A DNA stretch of 64,000 nucleotides from Ignavibacteriota bacterium (GCA_013285405.1 CP053446.1:434001-498000), one strand, 5' to 3'; positions 36,637 through 45,356 are shown, numbered from the stretch's first letter. Numbers and translations are program-made. Notes: generated from the sequence alone by a model not told the origin.

Positions 36637-37257
36637 TTATTCTGTGGTGTTGTTTACTACATTAGATATAGCTAATTCTAAAGCCATTGAAACAAGTGTC
36701 AATCTATCCTCTTGAAATTCAAACTTTAAAACAAGATTTAACGGATCACAACAAGTATTTTGTATTCTGAAAATCTTTGTGAAGTAAACAACCGACTGGT
36801 TTGCTGCATTAACTTTGACAATCTGTACCGATGGCTTTTTAACAGTCCACGGACGATTGCAATGTGGGCAGTTGACTTTAAACAATGCATCAACAAAAAG
36901 ATCAACTTTAAGAGTCTTATCCGGAGACGTTCCTGCCGGAGATGTTTTATAAGTACTCAGATTGTGAACATTCCAGATGTCTTGTTCTACTTCACGAATT
37001 CCATAACGCACAAGTCCTGATATTTCAACAAGGCTGTTGAGTTTGTGACTTGGATCGTAAAGTGTTCCCGATAGTTTTATCACATTTGGATATGTGAAAT
37101 GAAATACATCTTTGTTGAGTCCATAGGTTGATGATTCCTCATCAGGGCTGCCAATAAATTTTGTGGACTCAAAACCTTCAGGGTCCGTAATTGAACTCTG
37201 GCATCCTAAAAAGAAACCGAATACCAGAAGTGTCAGGGAGATAAATAGAGCTTTCAT
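36637..37257 (-). CDS. Lipoprotein, paralogue 3 of 3 (unknown function)
   Basis: 206 residues with a lipoprotein signal (FFLGCQSS, lipid-bearing C19) and a good Shine-Dalgarno (AAGGAG). The body looks like an all-beta sandwich. It contains a CPHC motif (VNCPHCNRPW) and a CC pair (IQNTCCDPLN). The C-terminal half (VYFTKIFRIQNTCCDPLNLV) aligns by eye with the same region of the two genes before it (LLEKSYSIQGR, LLEKMYSITNR), so the three are diverged tandem duplicates. No known family is recognised. It is the last gene of the operon and is followed by a clear terminator. Confidence 0.8.
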   Translation of the reverse strand: MKALFISLTLLVFGFFLGCQSSITDPEGFESTKFIGSPDEESSTYGLNKDVFHFTYPNVIKLSGTLYDPSHKLNSLVEISGLVRYGIREVEQDIWNVHNLSTYKTSPAGTSPDKTLKVDLFVDALFKVNCPHCNRPWTVKKPSVQIVKVNAANQSVVYFTKIFRIQNTCCDPLNLVLKFEFQEDRLTLVSMALELAISNVVNNTTE

Positions 37258-37282
37258 TTTAGTACTCCTTAGTTAAAGTTTA

Positions 37283-37843
37283 TTAATATTGATTTATTTC
37301 TGTGGCTAAAGTTCTTTCGTTTGGCAGCGCAAGCCACACTGCGCTTAATTCAATACGATTATATGTAACCAGGAATCTGACTTTAAGCAGCATTCCGTCT
37401 TCACGACCTTGAATTGAATATGATTTTTCAAGCAGTGATACAGAGTTTCCAACTAATGCAACAAAGTCTTCAGATACATCAGAAATGAATCCGGCTAACT
37501 CATCTTCTGGTGATGGTGAACAAATTGTACAGACGTACTGCATATCTACATCGGTTTCAAAATAAATTGAAACAGATTTTTGAGGTTCAGGTAACATCTG
37601 ATCCCGGTACGAAATTCTGTAAATATATTTTATTTGTCCTGATACCCGGTAAAACGAATTACCAGCAGAACGTGGATCACTTAACAATTCCTGAAGTTGG
37701 ATTACACCGTGCAAGTTTGTATTTGTTTTTTGGACTTCAGATTTATCAACCACGTCATTTATTAATGGATCAACCGGAGAATCCTGACAACCAGTTAAGA
37801 ACAATAACACTGCAGCGGAGAGAGATACGATTAAATTTTTCAT
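37283..37843 (-). CDS. Lipoprotein, paralogue 2 of 3 (unknown function)
   Basis: The start is the ATG at 37843, directly after AAGGAGTATTAAA; a longer frame upstream lacks this. It gives about 186 residues with lipobox FLTGCQDS (C19). The predicted mature protein is mostly beta, with VSGQIKYIYRISYRDQ, YVCTICSPSPEDE (a CxxC) and SLLEKSYSIQGREDG. The last two correspond in order to features of its neighbours. No domain is recognised. It lies 19 bases after paralogue 1 and 25 bases before paralogue 3, in one transcript. Confidence 0.8.
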   Translation of the reverse strand: MKNLIVSLSAAVLLFLTGCQDSPVDPLINDVVDKSEVQKTNTNLHGVIQLQELLSDPRSAGNSFYRVSGQIKYIYRISYRDQMLPEPQKSVSIYFETDVDMQYVCTICSPSPEDELAGFISDVSEDFVALVGNSVSLLEKSYSIQGREDGMLLKVRFLVTYNRIELSAVWLALPNERTLATEINQY

Positions 37844-37862
37844 TTTAATACTCCTTAATATT

Positions 37863-38354
37863 TTATGTGAAGTATCTTTCAAGTCGAACCAGATTTACGT
37901 TTGCCAATCCTACTCCATTTGTTGTTACCAGATAGCGAACAAGAAGCACAACATCGCTTCTGTTGGTGATTGAGTACATCTTTTCAAGAAGTAGTATTCC
38001 TTCTTCACTTACGTAAACAATTTCTTCACTCCTGTTTTCGATACGCCATTCAAGATGAACCATTCCAAGTTTATCACAAAGTTTTGAGCTCATATGAAAT
38101 TTCAGGGATATCTCCCATAATCCAATTGGATTCATTGTTCTGTTAATTACCTCATGCGTGTAATTAACATAACCGTTAAGATTACAGATACCGTAATTCG
38201 GATCTCTGACTTCGCAACATATTTTAATTGTGTTTTTGACAGGAAGACTATCTTTATTGATTTGAGAAATTTCAGGTTGGTTAATCTGATTTTCCTGACA
38301 CCCGGAAAATATTGCTATAAAGAAAGCGATTAGAATTAAACTTAATGTTTTCAT
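37863..38354 (-). CDS. Lipoprotein, paralogue 1 of 3 (unknown function)
   Basis: The ATG at 38354 follows a strong TTGGAGGTCAAA and gives 163 residues with lipobox IFSGCQEN (C19). All three paralogues have their lipid cysteine at exactly residue 19. The mature part has several cysteines (KICCEVRDPNYGICN, SSKLCDKLG) and ends ILLLEKMYSITNRSDVVLLV with RYLVTTNG. It is the first gene of the operon. Three copies of a CAACTAtGTTGCA-like motif lie 76-155 bases upstream and are candidate operators. Confidence 0.8.
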   Translation of the reverse strand: MKTLSLILIAFFIAIFSGCQENQINQPEISQINKDSLPVKNTIKICCEVRDPNYGICNLNGYVNYTHEVINRTMNPIGLWEISLKFHMSSKLCDKLGMVHLEWRIENRSEEIVYVSEEGILLLEKMYSITNRSDVVLLVRYLVTTNGVGLANVNLVRLERYFT

Positions 38355-38429
38355 TTTGACCTCCAAGTTTTTTTTAAAATGTTGTTTAAGCTACAGTGCA
38401 AATAAAATAAATTGATGAGGGAAGTAGTT

Positions 38430-38509
38430 ATCAACTACGTTGCAAATAGTTGTCATTTTTTCAAAATCACTTGAACTAATGTTTCAAAAACTTGCAACTA
38501 TGTTGCAAG
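38430..38509 (-). promoter_or_regulatory. Three tandem candidate operator sites upstream of the lipoprotein operon
   Basis: ATCAACTACGTTGCAAAT (from 38430), TTGAACTAATGTTTCAA (38471-38487) and CTTGCAACTATGTTGCAAG (38491-38509) share a CAACTAtGTTgCA core. Their spacings are about 41 and 22 bp, close to multiples of two helical turns. The same motif recurs upstream of the gene ending at 40466. The region is otherwise non-coding. Confidence 0.65.
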
Positions 38510-38600
38510 TATTCTTTTTATTCATTTTTGTACGACTTTCAAGAACAGCAAATGAGTTAACGCACAGGAGTTATTACAGATTGATGAGAAGTGAAAATAA

Positions 38601-38625
38601 AAATGCGGATTAATCATCCGCATTT
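38601..38625 (-). terminator. Terminator after the small secreted protein
   Basis: AAATGCGGAT/ATCCGCATTT is a perfect 10-bp stem with a 5-base loop, followed leftwards by a T-rich stretch. Confidence 0.85.
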
Positions 38626-38664
38626 ACAATTAATTTATAAAACAAATTATTTTACTTATAACAA

Positions 38665-39063
38665 TTACTTAGACATTACAATTATTCTTGGAGGTGCATC
38701 AGGCCAGCTTAGGGTGCTAATACAAAAAATGGAACAATAAAATACCTGATCATTGATAGGTTCCCTTACCACATATGAATCGCTTACATCATCAGCAGAA
38801 TTAATTACAAAACCAAGATTTTGTTCTTTGATAGGTAAAAAATCAGCAGCATTAATAATGTATATAGCAAAATCACCATTAATTGTTTTAAATTGAATTG
38901 TATCATCCACAGCTACGTCTATTCTTATTGTTTTAGCAAAGCAGGGGGCATCTGCATCTAATTCTATCAGATGAAATTTTGCTGGCTCGGTTGGTTGCGC
39001 AAGTATTATGTTTGAGAAACAAACTGCGAAAAAAAGAACCGGAATAAATTTTAATTGTTTCAC
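38665..39063 (-). CDS. Small secreted protein with C-terminal APPRII motif
   Basis: 132 residues with a signal peptide (cleavage near IILAQPTEP). The start is a GTG preceded by a perfect AGGAGG. The mature part is probably a small beta-sandwich (VDDTIQFKTINGDFAIYIINAADF) with FYCSIFCIS and the ending WPDAPPRIIVMSK. The same order of features, ending EAPPRIIRQS, is found in the protein at 45427-45720, so both belong to one unrecognised family. A cupredoxin-like fold is conceivable but no metal-ligand set is complete. Confidence 0.75.
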   Translation of the reverse strand: MKQLKFIPVLFFAVCFSNIILAQPTEPAKFHLIELDADAPCFAKTIRIDVAVDDTIQFKTINGDFAIYIINAADFLPIKEQNLGFVINSADDVSDSYVVREPINDQVFYCSIFCISTLSWPDAPPRIIVMSK

Positions 39064-39133
39064 ATAACCTCCTATTTATGGTTGTTAATAAATGAAATTA
39101 TTTAATGAAAATGTTATAAAGCGAATCAACCCC

Positions 39134-39157
39134 CGGGTGTTCAACAATTAACACCCG
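39134..39157 (-). terminator. Hairpin after khpA
   Basis: CGGGTGTT/AACACCCG, an 8-bp stem with an 8-base loop, lies 80 bases past the KH-domain gene stop. It lacks a T run, so termination is uncertain. Confidence 0.5.
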
Positions 39158-39237
39158 AAGGTGAATTAGAGAAATGATTTATTTGATCGCAGAGAAATTC
39201 TTGAATATGTGTTCATAGAATTAGTTATTTATTTTTT

Positions 39238-39471
39238 CTATTCTTTAACCTGCAATGTTGCCCGGTAACGATCTTTAGCCGCTACCGCAGTCAACAATGT
39301 TCTTAGTGCATTTACGTTTTTACCTTGCTTGCCTACAATTTTACCGATATCAGTTTTATCAACTTCTATTTTTATATCAATTGTCTTCTGATCGGAATTG
39401 CTTTCTTCAATTCTAACTTTTTCAGGTTTATCGACGAGCTGTTTAACAATATATTCGATAAATTCTTTCAT
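39238..39471 (-). CDS. khpA: KH-domain RNA-binding protein (KhpA/YlqC family)
   Basis: 77 residues starting MKEFIEYIVKQLVDKPEKV, preceded by AAAGGATG. The single KH domain has the GxxG loop in IGKIVGKQGKN, followed by ALRTLLTAVAAKDRYRATLQV. Family members bind small and messenger RNAs and pair with KhpB in Gram-positives; in many bacteria the gene lies between rpsP and rimM, which is not the case here. A longer reading to 39510 has no ribosome site. Its location amid repeats and T9SS debris suggests local rearrangement. Confidence 0.9.
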   Translation of the reverse strand: MKEFIEYIVKQLVDKPEKVRIEESNSDQKTIDIKIEVDKTDIGKIVGKQGKNVNALRTLLTAVAAKDRYRATLQVKE

Positions 39472-39551
39472 GTATTCATCCTTTATTTGTGTTTGGGAAG
39501 TGATTGTCAAAAATTGTATTTGAATTTTGAAGATAGTTGGAAATTAAAATC

Positions 39552-39650
39552 GGTGGGCGGGCAATTAACCCGCCCGAGCTGTCCTCCCACCCGGAATTAC
39601 CGCACATATTTTGCGCTGTTCTCCGGACAGATCTGCCTCCTGAATAAAAA
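39552..39650. repeat. GC-rich, hairpin-rich segment (probable dispersed repeat or structured RNA)
   Basis: This stretch is much more GC-rich than its surroundings. GGGCGGG/CCCGCCC (39555-39575) is a perfect 7-bp hairpin. GGTGGG/CCCACC (39552, 39586) could form an alternative outer stem. CGCA/TGCG (39601, 39612) and CTCCGGACAGATCTGCCTCC follow. No gene reading is convincing on either strand. I suspect a repetitive element from memory of similar sequence in this bacterial group, but cannot confirm. Confidence 0.55.
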
Positions 39651-39869
39651 CAGTTAGTCCAATTCCTTAAAAAATTATGATTTGATTTTTTTAAATCCTC
39701 CGACAGATTAAACCCTGAAGTAGGATTCTGATTATCTGACTGGTTTGTATTTATACTGCTCAACATTTGGAACACTGCAATGGCTGTTTCACATTATTAT
39801 TAAAATATTTTTACAAAAGGATATTTTCTATCCTAAATACTATTTGCCTTTTAGCCAGGTTTAGGAGCG

Positions 39870-40060
39870 AGAGGGCAAAATCGATAATTAGGGTGCGTAT
39901 GCGTTTTTCTTTCAATCTCACCCTCTGCTTTGCTGTGCTGCGGGCAAAAACATTAAATCCAACTTTTCAAAAAACATTTACCTCCACTCGACTTAAAATT
40001 AAGAGGGCGAAATTGTACTACCGGGTGCGCTTACCTTTTGTAATCAATTTCCACCCTCTC
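39870..40060. repeat. Two imperfect 60-bp direct repeats 132 bp apart
   Basis: Segments near 39870-39927 and 40002-40060 both read AGAGGGCxAAAT...GGGTGCG...TCAAT.TC...CACCCTCT, so each also has inverted AGAGGG/CCCTCT ends. They lie in a 579-base gap between khpA (start 39471) and the orphan sorting domain (stop 40090). No convincing gene occupies the gap; open frames across it look accidental. Confidence 0.6.
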
Positions 40061-40089
40061 ATTCATCCGTTCTACAGGTAGGTAATAAA

Positions 40090-40395
40090 TCATTTAGTTA
40101 ATTCCATTTCCTTTGATTCACAAAAACTATCTGCTACCACATGACAGAAATATGTTCCAAAGGGAAGTTCTTCAGCAATAAATTCAAGTTCATACGTTCC
40201 TGCATCCTTTGTATTCTCAATCATTTTATCAATCACTTTACCGTAAGTGTTAGTAATTATCACCGTCATTCTTGTTCTATGAGGCAGGTTAATTTTAATT
40301 ATTGTCCTTTTTTTGAACGGGTTAGGATCATTTTGTTCCAGACAAAAACCTGGTTTAATATTTTTCTTTATTTCTGTTGCTGCTGTTAAAATCAC
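40090..40395 (-). CDS. Orphan T9SS-type sorting domain (probable gene remnant)
   Basis: 101 residues that resemble only the C-terminal sorting domain: LEQNDPNPFKKRTIIKINLP, then TNTYGKVIDKMIEN, GTYELEFIAEELPFGTYFCHV and SKEMELTK. There is no signal peptide, so as written it could not reach the T9SS. The start would be a GTG. It follows the truncated YCF48-like gene by 70 bases in another frame. The two could be fragments of one original secreted protein, since YCF48-like repeats plus a sorting domain occur together at 55052-56338. It is more diverged than the other sorting domains here. Confidence 0.6.
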   Translation of the reverse strand: MILTAATEIKKNIKPGFCLEQNDPNPFKKRTIIKINLPHRTRMTVIITNTYGKVIDKMIENTKDAGTYELEFIAEELPFGTYFCHVVADSFCESKEMELTK

Positions 40396-40465
40396 AATTA
40401 TTACCTTTTATACTTATAACATGAATTGTAGCTGTTTCGGAAAAAAATTATCCGGCTATAAAAAT

Positions 40466-41062
40466 TTATTTACTGAAATTTCGAACACACCATCCCAGTG
40501 CCCATCCTTCAACAGGGCTTCTATAGTACTCAGTGCATTGCTGCGGTTGATCTACTAGCGAGTCCAGCGTGTTATTGATGAAGCAATAATTTATTTCCAT
40601 CGTCACTTTGTGAAGAAATTCACTTGCAACTTTATAGCCTGTATTTTCATCTCTCAGATAAACTCCACAGAAATGTTCTTGTTTATCATCCTCATAAGGA
40701 ATCCACGAATTACCACCATCAGTCGTTTTCATTATCGCACAGAAAATATCTGCAGCCCAAAGCATTTTATTATCTACATTTTGATTTTTAGAAATAGCAG
40801 CCGGTTTTTCAGACCAGCTTTTACCTCCATCTTCAGTGGATAATAAAATACCATCTTCGGTTTGAGCAAAACCATTTTGTTTATCAATGAATGAAATTGT
40901 AAAAACTTTAGTTTTGCCAACGGGTGCTTTTCCCCAATAACTTTGATCTTGTGCGAGGCAAAGGAAAGAATAGGTAATGATGAAAAATATTAGAAACAGT
41001 ATAAAATCATCTTTTCCCCAGGAAACTGAATTTATATAAAGGTATTTGATCCGGCGTAACAC
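40466..41062 (-). CDS. YCF48-like secreted protein, short or truncated
   Basis: 198 residues with a long N-terminal signal or anchor (ILFLIFFIITYSFLCLAQ) and two YCF48/BNR-type beta-propeller repeats: DKQNGFAQTEDGILLSTEDGGKSW and IMKTTDGGNSWIPY. The family normally has six or more repeats, so it is probably truncated. The end (QCTEYYRSPVEGWALGWCVRNFSK) fits no domain. The start is a GTG with a strong GGGAGGT. Two CAACTATGTTGCA-like sites lie 79-118 bases upstream. Confidence 0.65.
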   Translation of the reverse strand: MLRRIKYLYINSVSWGKDDFILFLIFFIITYSFLCLAQDQSYWGKAPVGKTKVFTISFIDKQNGFAQTEDGILLSTEDGGKSWSEKPAAISKNQNVDNKMLWAADIFCAIMKTTDGGNSWIPYEDDKQEHFCGVYLRDENTGYKVASEFLHKVTMEINYCFINNTLDSLVDQPQQCTEYYRSPVEGWALGWCVRNFSK

Positions 41063-41140
41063 AGCGACCTCCCTACAACAATTAGAATATTAATTTTTAA
41101 GAATCTGTGGTTAAATAAACTAAATGATTGGCTCGGGTGG

Positions 41141-41180
41141 TTATCAACTATGTTGCAAACTCTTGCAGCTATGTTGCGTT
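41141..41180 (-). promoter_or_regulatory. Two tandem candidate operator sites upstream of the YCF48-like gene
   Basis: ATCAACTATGTTGCAAAC (41143-41160) and CTTGCAGCTATGTTGCG (41162-41178) repeat the motif found upstream of the lipoprotein operon. The cores are 21 bp apart, about two helical turns. The distance to the start codon matches that at the lipoprotein operon (about 80 bases). Confidence 0.65.
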
Positions 41181-41219
41181 TTGATAGAAATGAAGGAAAA
41201 TGGTTATAAATTGCTATTT

Positions 41220-44200
41220 TTATTTGATGTGTTCACTTGGTGCATATCCGAATTCATCCCTGAAACAGCGGCTGAAATACGCAGGGCTGGAGAACCCTAC
41301 TGCATAGCAAATGTCAGAAATGTTTCCTTTTTTCTGTTCAATCATCTCTTTTGCTTTTGCTAATCTGACGGTTCTCAGGTAAACACTGGTTGATTTTCCT
41401 GTTAATGCCTTCAATTTTCTGTGAATTTGCGACCTGCTCATCCCGACATCTTTTCCGAATTCTTCAATACTGAATTCTTCTTCGGATAAATGTTCATTAA
41501 TAACAACCATGATTCTGTCGAGGAATTGTTCATCAAGCGAGTTTAATGTAGATTTTGCGGGTCGGTGAAGTACGTCTGAACCGCTCCCGAATTTTTCCTG
41601 CAGCATTCTTCTGGTTTCAACGAGATTTTTTATTCTTGCGATAAGTTCATCTGTATCAAATGGTTTTGTCAGATAATCGTCTGCACCTAAACCTAATCCT
41701 TGCAGCTTGCTGTCTTTATCAGATTTTGCAGTAAGAAGTATAATCGGGATGTGACTGGTTTTTTCATCAACTCTTAATTTTCTCATCATTTCATATCCAT
41801 CCATCTTTGGCATCATTATATCGCTAATTATTAAGTCAGGAATTACTTTCTCTGCTTTTCTTAATCCTTGTTCACCGTTTGCAGCTACCTCTATATGATA
41901 ATTTTCTTTCAAAGCATCCTTAATAAAATCTCTTACATCAGGATTATCTTCAACAATCAATACAATCGTTTTATCTAACAGATGTTCGCTGATTGAATCA
42001 TCCGATTTCTGCTCAGCATTTGTAGAATCCACAAGTGAATCAATTTTTCTTAATTGATAATCTGATGGCTCAATAATATCATTATCTGAAAGGTGTGACT
42101 TGCCTAGTGGAAGCGAAATTTTAACTTCAGTCCATTGACCCTCGACGCTATCAACAGAAATGTTTCCTTTATGAAGTTCTATAAGTTCTTTGGTTAATGC
42201 TAAACCAATACCTGTTCCTTCATGTTCCCGTGTAATAGTTCCATCAACCTGGTAAAACCTGTCGAAAATTTTTGGAATCTCACTTTTAGATATACCAATT
42301 CCTGAATCTCTGACAACAATTTCGACCTGGTTCAGCAAAGTACTTTTCACCATAACAGTAATCCTTCCTCCAGCCGAAGTAAATTTAAGTGCATTCGATA
42401 ACAAATTGGTAATTATCTTTTCCATTTTCTCTTTATCGAAGTAAGCTTCAATATCTTCTTTCTCTATAATTATTTTTAAAGATATATCTTTCCTCTCGGC
42501 GATTGATTCAAATTCCATTGCCAGACCTTTCACAAATTGTGAAATATTACCGAGCGCTGCATTCAGTTTTAACCTGCCTGCTTCAAGTCGTGAAAGATCG
42601 AGAAGCTGGTTAATCAGATTAAGCAGACGTTTTGCATTTGCTTTTATTAAACCAATCTGCTTTTGACCATCTTCATCATTTAATTTAGTTACGAGTCTAT
42701 CAGCGGGACCAAGTATCAACATTAGTGGTGTACGAAATTCGTGAGAGATGTTTGTATAAAAAGTGGATTTCATTTTGTCAATTTCTTCAAGTTTTGATGA
42801 ATGTTCATACTCAAGTGCAAGTTGAGTTCTTAAACGCTGTCGATTGAGATAAATTCTTGTTGAAATGGTGAAAGCCACTGATAATAAAATTCCATAAATT
42901 ATATAAGACCACCATGTTGACCACCAGGGCGGATTAATGATAATTTTAAGTGAAGTCCCCGCTTGATTCCAGATTCCATCATTGTTCGAACCTTTAACTC
43001 TGAGAGTATATTCTCCGGGTTCTAGATTTGTGTAAGTAATGTTTCTGTTTTCTGCATCAGTATAAATCCAGTGCTGGTCAAAACCTTCAAGCATATAAGC
43101 ATAACGATTCTTTTCCGGACTGTGAAAATCGAGAGCAGCAATTTCAAATGTCAGAATGTTATCATAGTGATTTAAATTAATTATTTCCATTTCACTTATT
43201 GACTTTTCGAGAATCGTCCGACTCCGTAATGAGTCATAACCAACCTCCACGGGTTTATGAAGTATCCGAAAATCAGTAATAACAATTGGCGGCAGAAAAC
43301 TATTTTCTTTTATTTGTTCCGGATGGAATTTATTTAAACCATTTGTACCGCCGAAGAATATTTCGCCGTCCTGACTTTTATAGTACGCACCTCCGTTAAA
43401 ATCATTTCCCTGAAGACCATCGCTTGCAAAATAGTTTGTAAATGTTTCAGATTTGATATTGAATTTTGAAATCCCTTTAGCAGTACTGATCCAGAGATTG
43501 CCTTTATTATCAGATAAAATTCCATTGACTACATTATTTGCTAATCCATTTTTTTCTGTGAAGGTTTTAAACAGATTCTTTGATCTGTCGAATCTGTTCA
43601 ATCCACCGCCATTGGTTCCTATCCAGAGAATACCTTTATCTTCACAAAGAGATGCTACCGCATTATTGCTCAAACTCTTTTCTGCATTTTCAGGATTATT
43701 TCTGTAATAGCTGAAGTTATCTGTTTTTCGGTTGTATAACATAAGACCATCACCGAGCGTACCGATCCATAGATTCCGGGAATTATCTTCAAAAAAAATG
43801 TACACTAATTGTGAACTAACGCTTCCCGGGTCAGATGGATCATTTTCATAATGGATAAATTTTTTTTCAACCGGTTTAAATTTGTCCACTCCACCGCCAA
43901 CAAATCCTATCCATAATTCACCATAACTGTCATAGAAGATTTTATAAATTTTATTATCTCTCATCGAATTCTGATATTCACCGTTAGTTGCAAATCGTTT
44001 AAATTTATTTTTCTGTCTGTCAAAACTGCAAATACCGGCGTTACCAGTACCAATCCACAAAGTACCATCTTTATCCTCGGTTATCGAATAAATAACATCG
44101 CTGCTGATAGTTCCGGGATCATCCGGATTGTGCTGATACCAAGTGAATTCATTTTTCTTTTCATTTATTCTGGTCAATCCTCCTGTTTCAGTTCCAACCC

Positions 44201-45356
44201 AAACGTCTCCAAATTTATCTTTGTGGATTGCAAATACTCCATTACTGCTCAGGCTGAAAGGAGAGTTGGGGTTGTATGAATAAGTTATAAATTTTTCTTT
44301 TTCTCTGTCATATTTGTTTATTCCACCGCTCCACGTCCCAAACCATAAAATACCGGAGCGATCTTCAAGGATTGAATAAACAAGATCATCGCTGATGCTT
44401 CCCGGATCGCCGAATTTTTTTTGAAAGTGAATAAATTTTTTATTACTCCAATCGAACAAATTCAAACCACCATAGTCAGTACCTATCCAGATCAGGTTCT
44501 TAGAATCATTGTCAACTACGTAAACACGATTGTCACTCAAGCTGTTTGAATTTTTTGGATCACGAATAAATTTTTCGAACTTGTTTGTATAAGGATCAAA
44601 TTTGTTCAAACCACCATCTTCAGTTCCAATCCAGAGAAAACCAAATGGATCTTCAGAAATAGAAACTATCCTGTTCCCACCAATACTTCCTTCATCTCCG
44701 TTTGCTTTGAAAGAAATAAACTGGTCTCTTACTTTCAAATATTTATTTAATCCATTGTCCCCCGTTCCAATCCAGAGATTGTTTTTCGAATCCAGGAAAA
44801 CCTTATAAATCATATTACTACTGATGCTGTATGGATTATTCTCATTATGAATGTAGTGTTTAACAATACCGGTATTTACATCAAGATAATCGAGACCTGC
44901 ATCTTCTGTTCCGATCCAAATATTACCCGAGCTGTCAGCTAGTACAGATCTGATAAGATTCGAATTGATTCCGGATGAATTTTCAGGATCGTTTAAGTAA
45001 CGAATAAACTTTTCTGATGCATAATCAAATTTATTTAAACCACCACCCCAGGTACTTCCGGTCCAGATATTTCCAAGCTTATCTTCACAAAGATCCCCGA
45101 TCATATTATTGCTGATACTGAAAGGATCTCCGGGCTGGTTTTTATATACTGTGAACTTGTAGCCATCATATTTGTTCAGTCCATCATAAGTTCCGATCCA
45201 TAAAAATCCGCGGCTATCCTGAAGTAAACAGAAAACTGTATTGGATGATAATCCCTGATCTGTTGTAATATGTTCAAACTTAATGTTTTGATTTTGAGCA
45301 GACAAAAATGCCGATGCAAAAAAGCAGAGTACAAATATTTTGCAGGTAACAGACAT
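41220..45356 (-). CDS. Hybrid two-component system regulator (HTCC) with AraC-type output
   Basis: A 1378-residue one-protein two-component system. A signal peptide (to about 20) leads to a periplasmic sensor of about 14 two-component-propeller repeats (about 40-690, pattern WIGTxxGGLNKFD). A Y_Y_Y domain follows (about 728-800, NLEPGEYTLRVKGSNNDG), then one membrane helix (about 815-837). The cytoplasmic part has HisKA with H872 (NISHEFRTPLMLIL), HATPase (GTGIGLALTKELIELHKG), a receiver with D1179 (ISDIMMPKMDGYEM) and a C-terminal AraC HTH (about 1275-1375, VGMSRSQIHRKLKALTG). HTCC proteins typically control polysaccharide utilisation; no such locus is adjacent. It lies 70 bases after a small APPRII-type protein gene. 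No Shine-Dalgarno is visible. Confidence 0.95.
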   Translation of the reverse strand: MSVTCKIFVLCFFASAFLSAQNQNIKFEHITTDQGLSSNTVFCLLQDSRGFLWIGTYDGLNKYDGYKFTVYKNQPGDPFSISNNMIGDLCEDKLGNIWTGSTWGGGLNKFDYASEKFIRYLNDPENSSGINSNLIRSVLADSSGNIWIGTEDAGLDYLDVNTGIVKHYIHNENNPYSISSNMIYKVFLDSKNNLWIGTGDNGLNKYLKVRDQFISFKANGDEGSIGGNRIVSISEDPFGFLWIGTEDGGLNKFDPYTNKFEKFIRDPKNSNSLSDNRVYVVDNDSKNLIWIGTDYGGLNLFDWSNKKFIHFQKKFGDPGSISDDLVYSILEDRSGILWFGTWSGGINKYDREKEKFITYSYNPNSPFSLSSNGVFAIHKDKFGDVWVGTETGGLTRINEKKNEFTWYQHNPDDPGTISSDVIYSITEDKDGTLWIGTGNAGICSFDRQKNKFKRFATNGEYQNSMRDNKIYKIFYDSYGELWIGFVGGGVDKFKPVEKKFIHYENDPSDPGSVSSQLVYIFFEDNSRNLWIGTLGDGLMLYNRKTDNFSYYRNNPENAEKSLSNNAVASLCEDKGILWIGTNGGGLNRFDRSKNLFKTFTEKNGLANNVVNGILSDNKGNLWISTAKGISKFNIKSETFTNYFASDGLQGNDFNGGAYYKSQDGEIFFGGTNGLNKFHPEQIKENSFLPPIVITDFRILHKPVEVGYDSLRSRTILEKSISEMEIINLNHYDNILTFEIAALDFHSPEKNRYAYMLEGFDQHWIYTDAENRNITYTNLEPGEYTLRVKGSNNDGIWNQAGTSLKIIINPPWWSTWWSYIIYGILLSVAFTISTRIYLNRQRLRTQLALEYEHSSKLEEIDKMKSTFYTNISHEFRTPLMLILGPADRLVTKLNDEDGQKQIGLIKANAKRLLNLINQLLDLSRLEAGRLKLNAALGNISQFVKGLAMEFESIAERKDISLKIIIEKEDIEAYFDKEKMEKIITNLLSNALKFTSAGGRITVMVKSTLLNQVEIVVRDSGIGISKSEIPKIFDRFYQVDGTITREHEGTGIGLALTKELIELHKGNISVDSVEGQWTEVKISLPLGKSHLSDNDIIEPSDYQLRKIDSLVDSTNAEQKSDDSISEHLLDKTIVLIVEDNPDVRDFIKDALKENYHIEVAANGEQGLRKAEKVIPDLIISDIMMPKMDGYEMMRKLRVDEKTSHIPIILLTAKSDKDSKLQGLGLGADDYLTKPFDTDELIARIKNLVETRRMLQEKFGSGSDVLHRPAKSTLNSLDEQFLDRIMVVINEHLSEEEFSIEEFGKDVGMSRSQIHRKLKALTGKSTSVYLRTVRLAKAKEMIEQKKGNISDICYAVGFSSPAYFSRCFRDEFGYAPSEHIK

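Noticed and set aside
39476..40081. Two open frames of about 100 codons (39476-39775 minus, 39767-40081 plus)
   Set aside because: They run through the structured and direct-repeat segments, lack ribosome sites and give no protein-like pattern; treated as chance frames in repeats.
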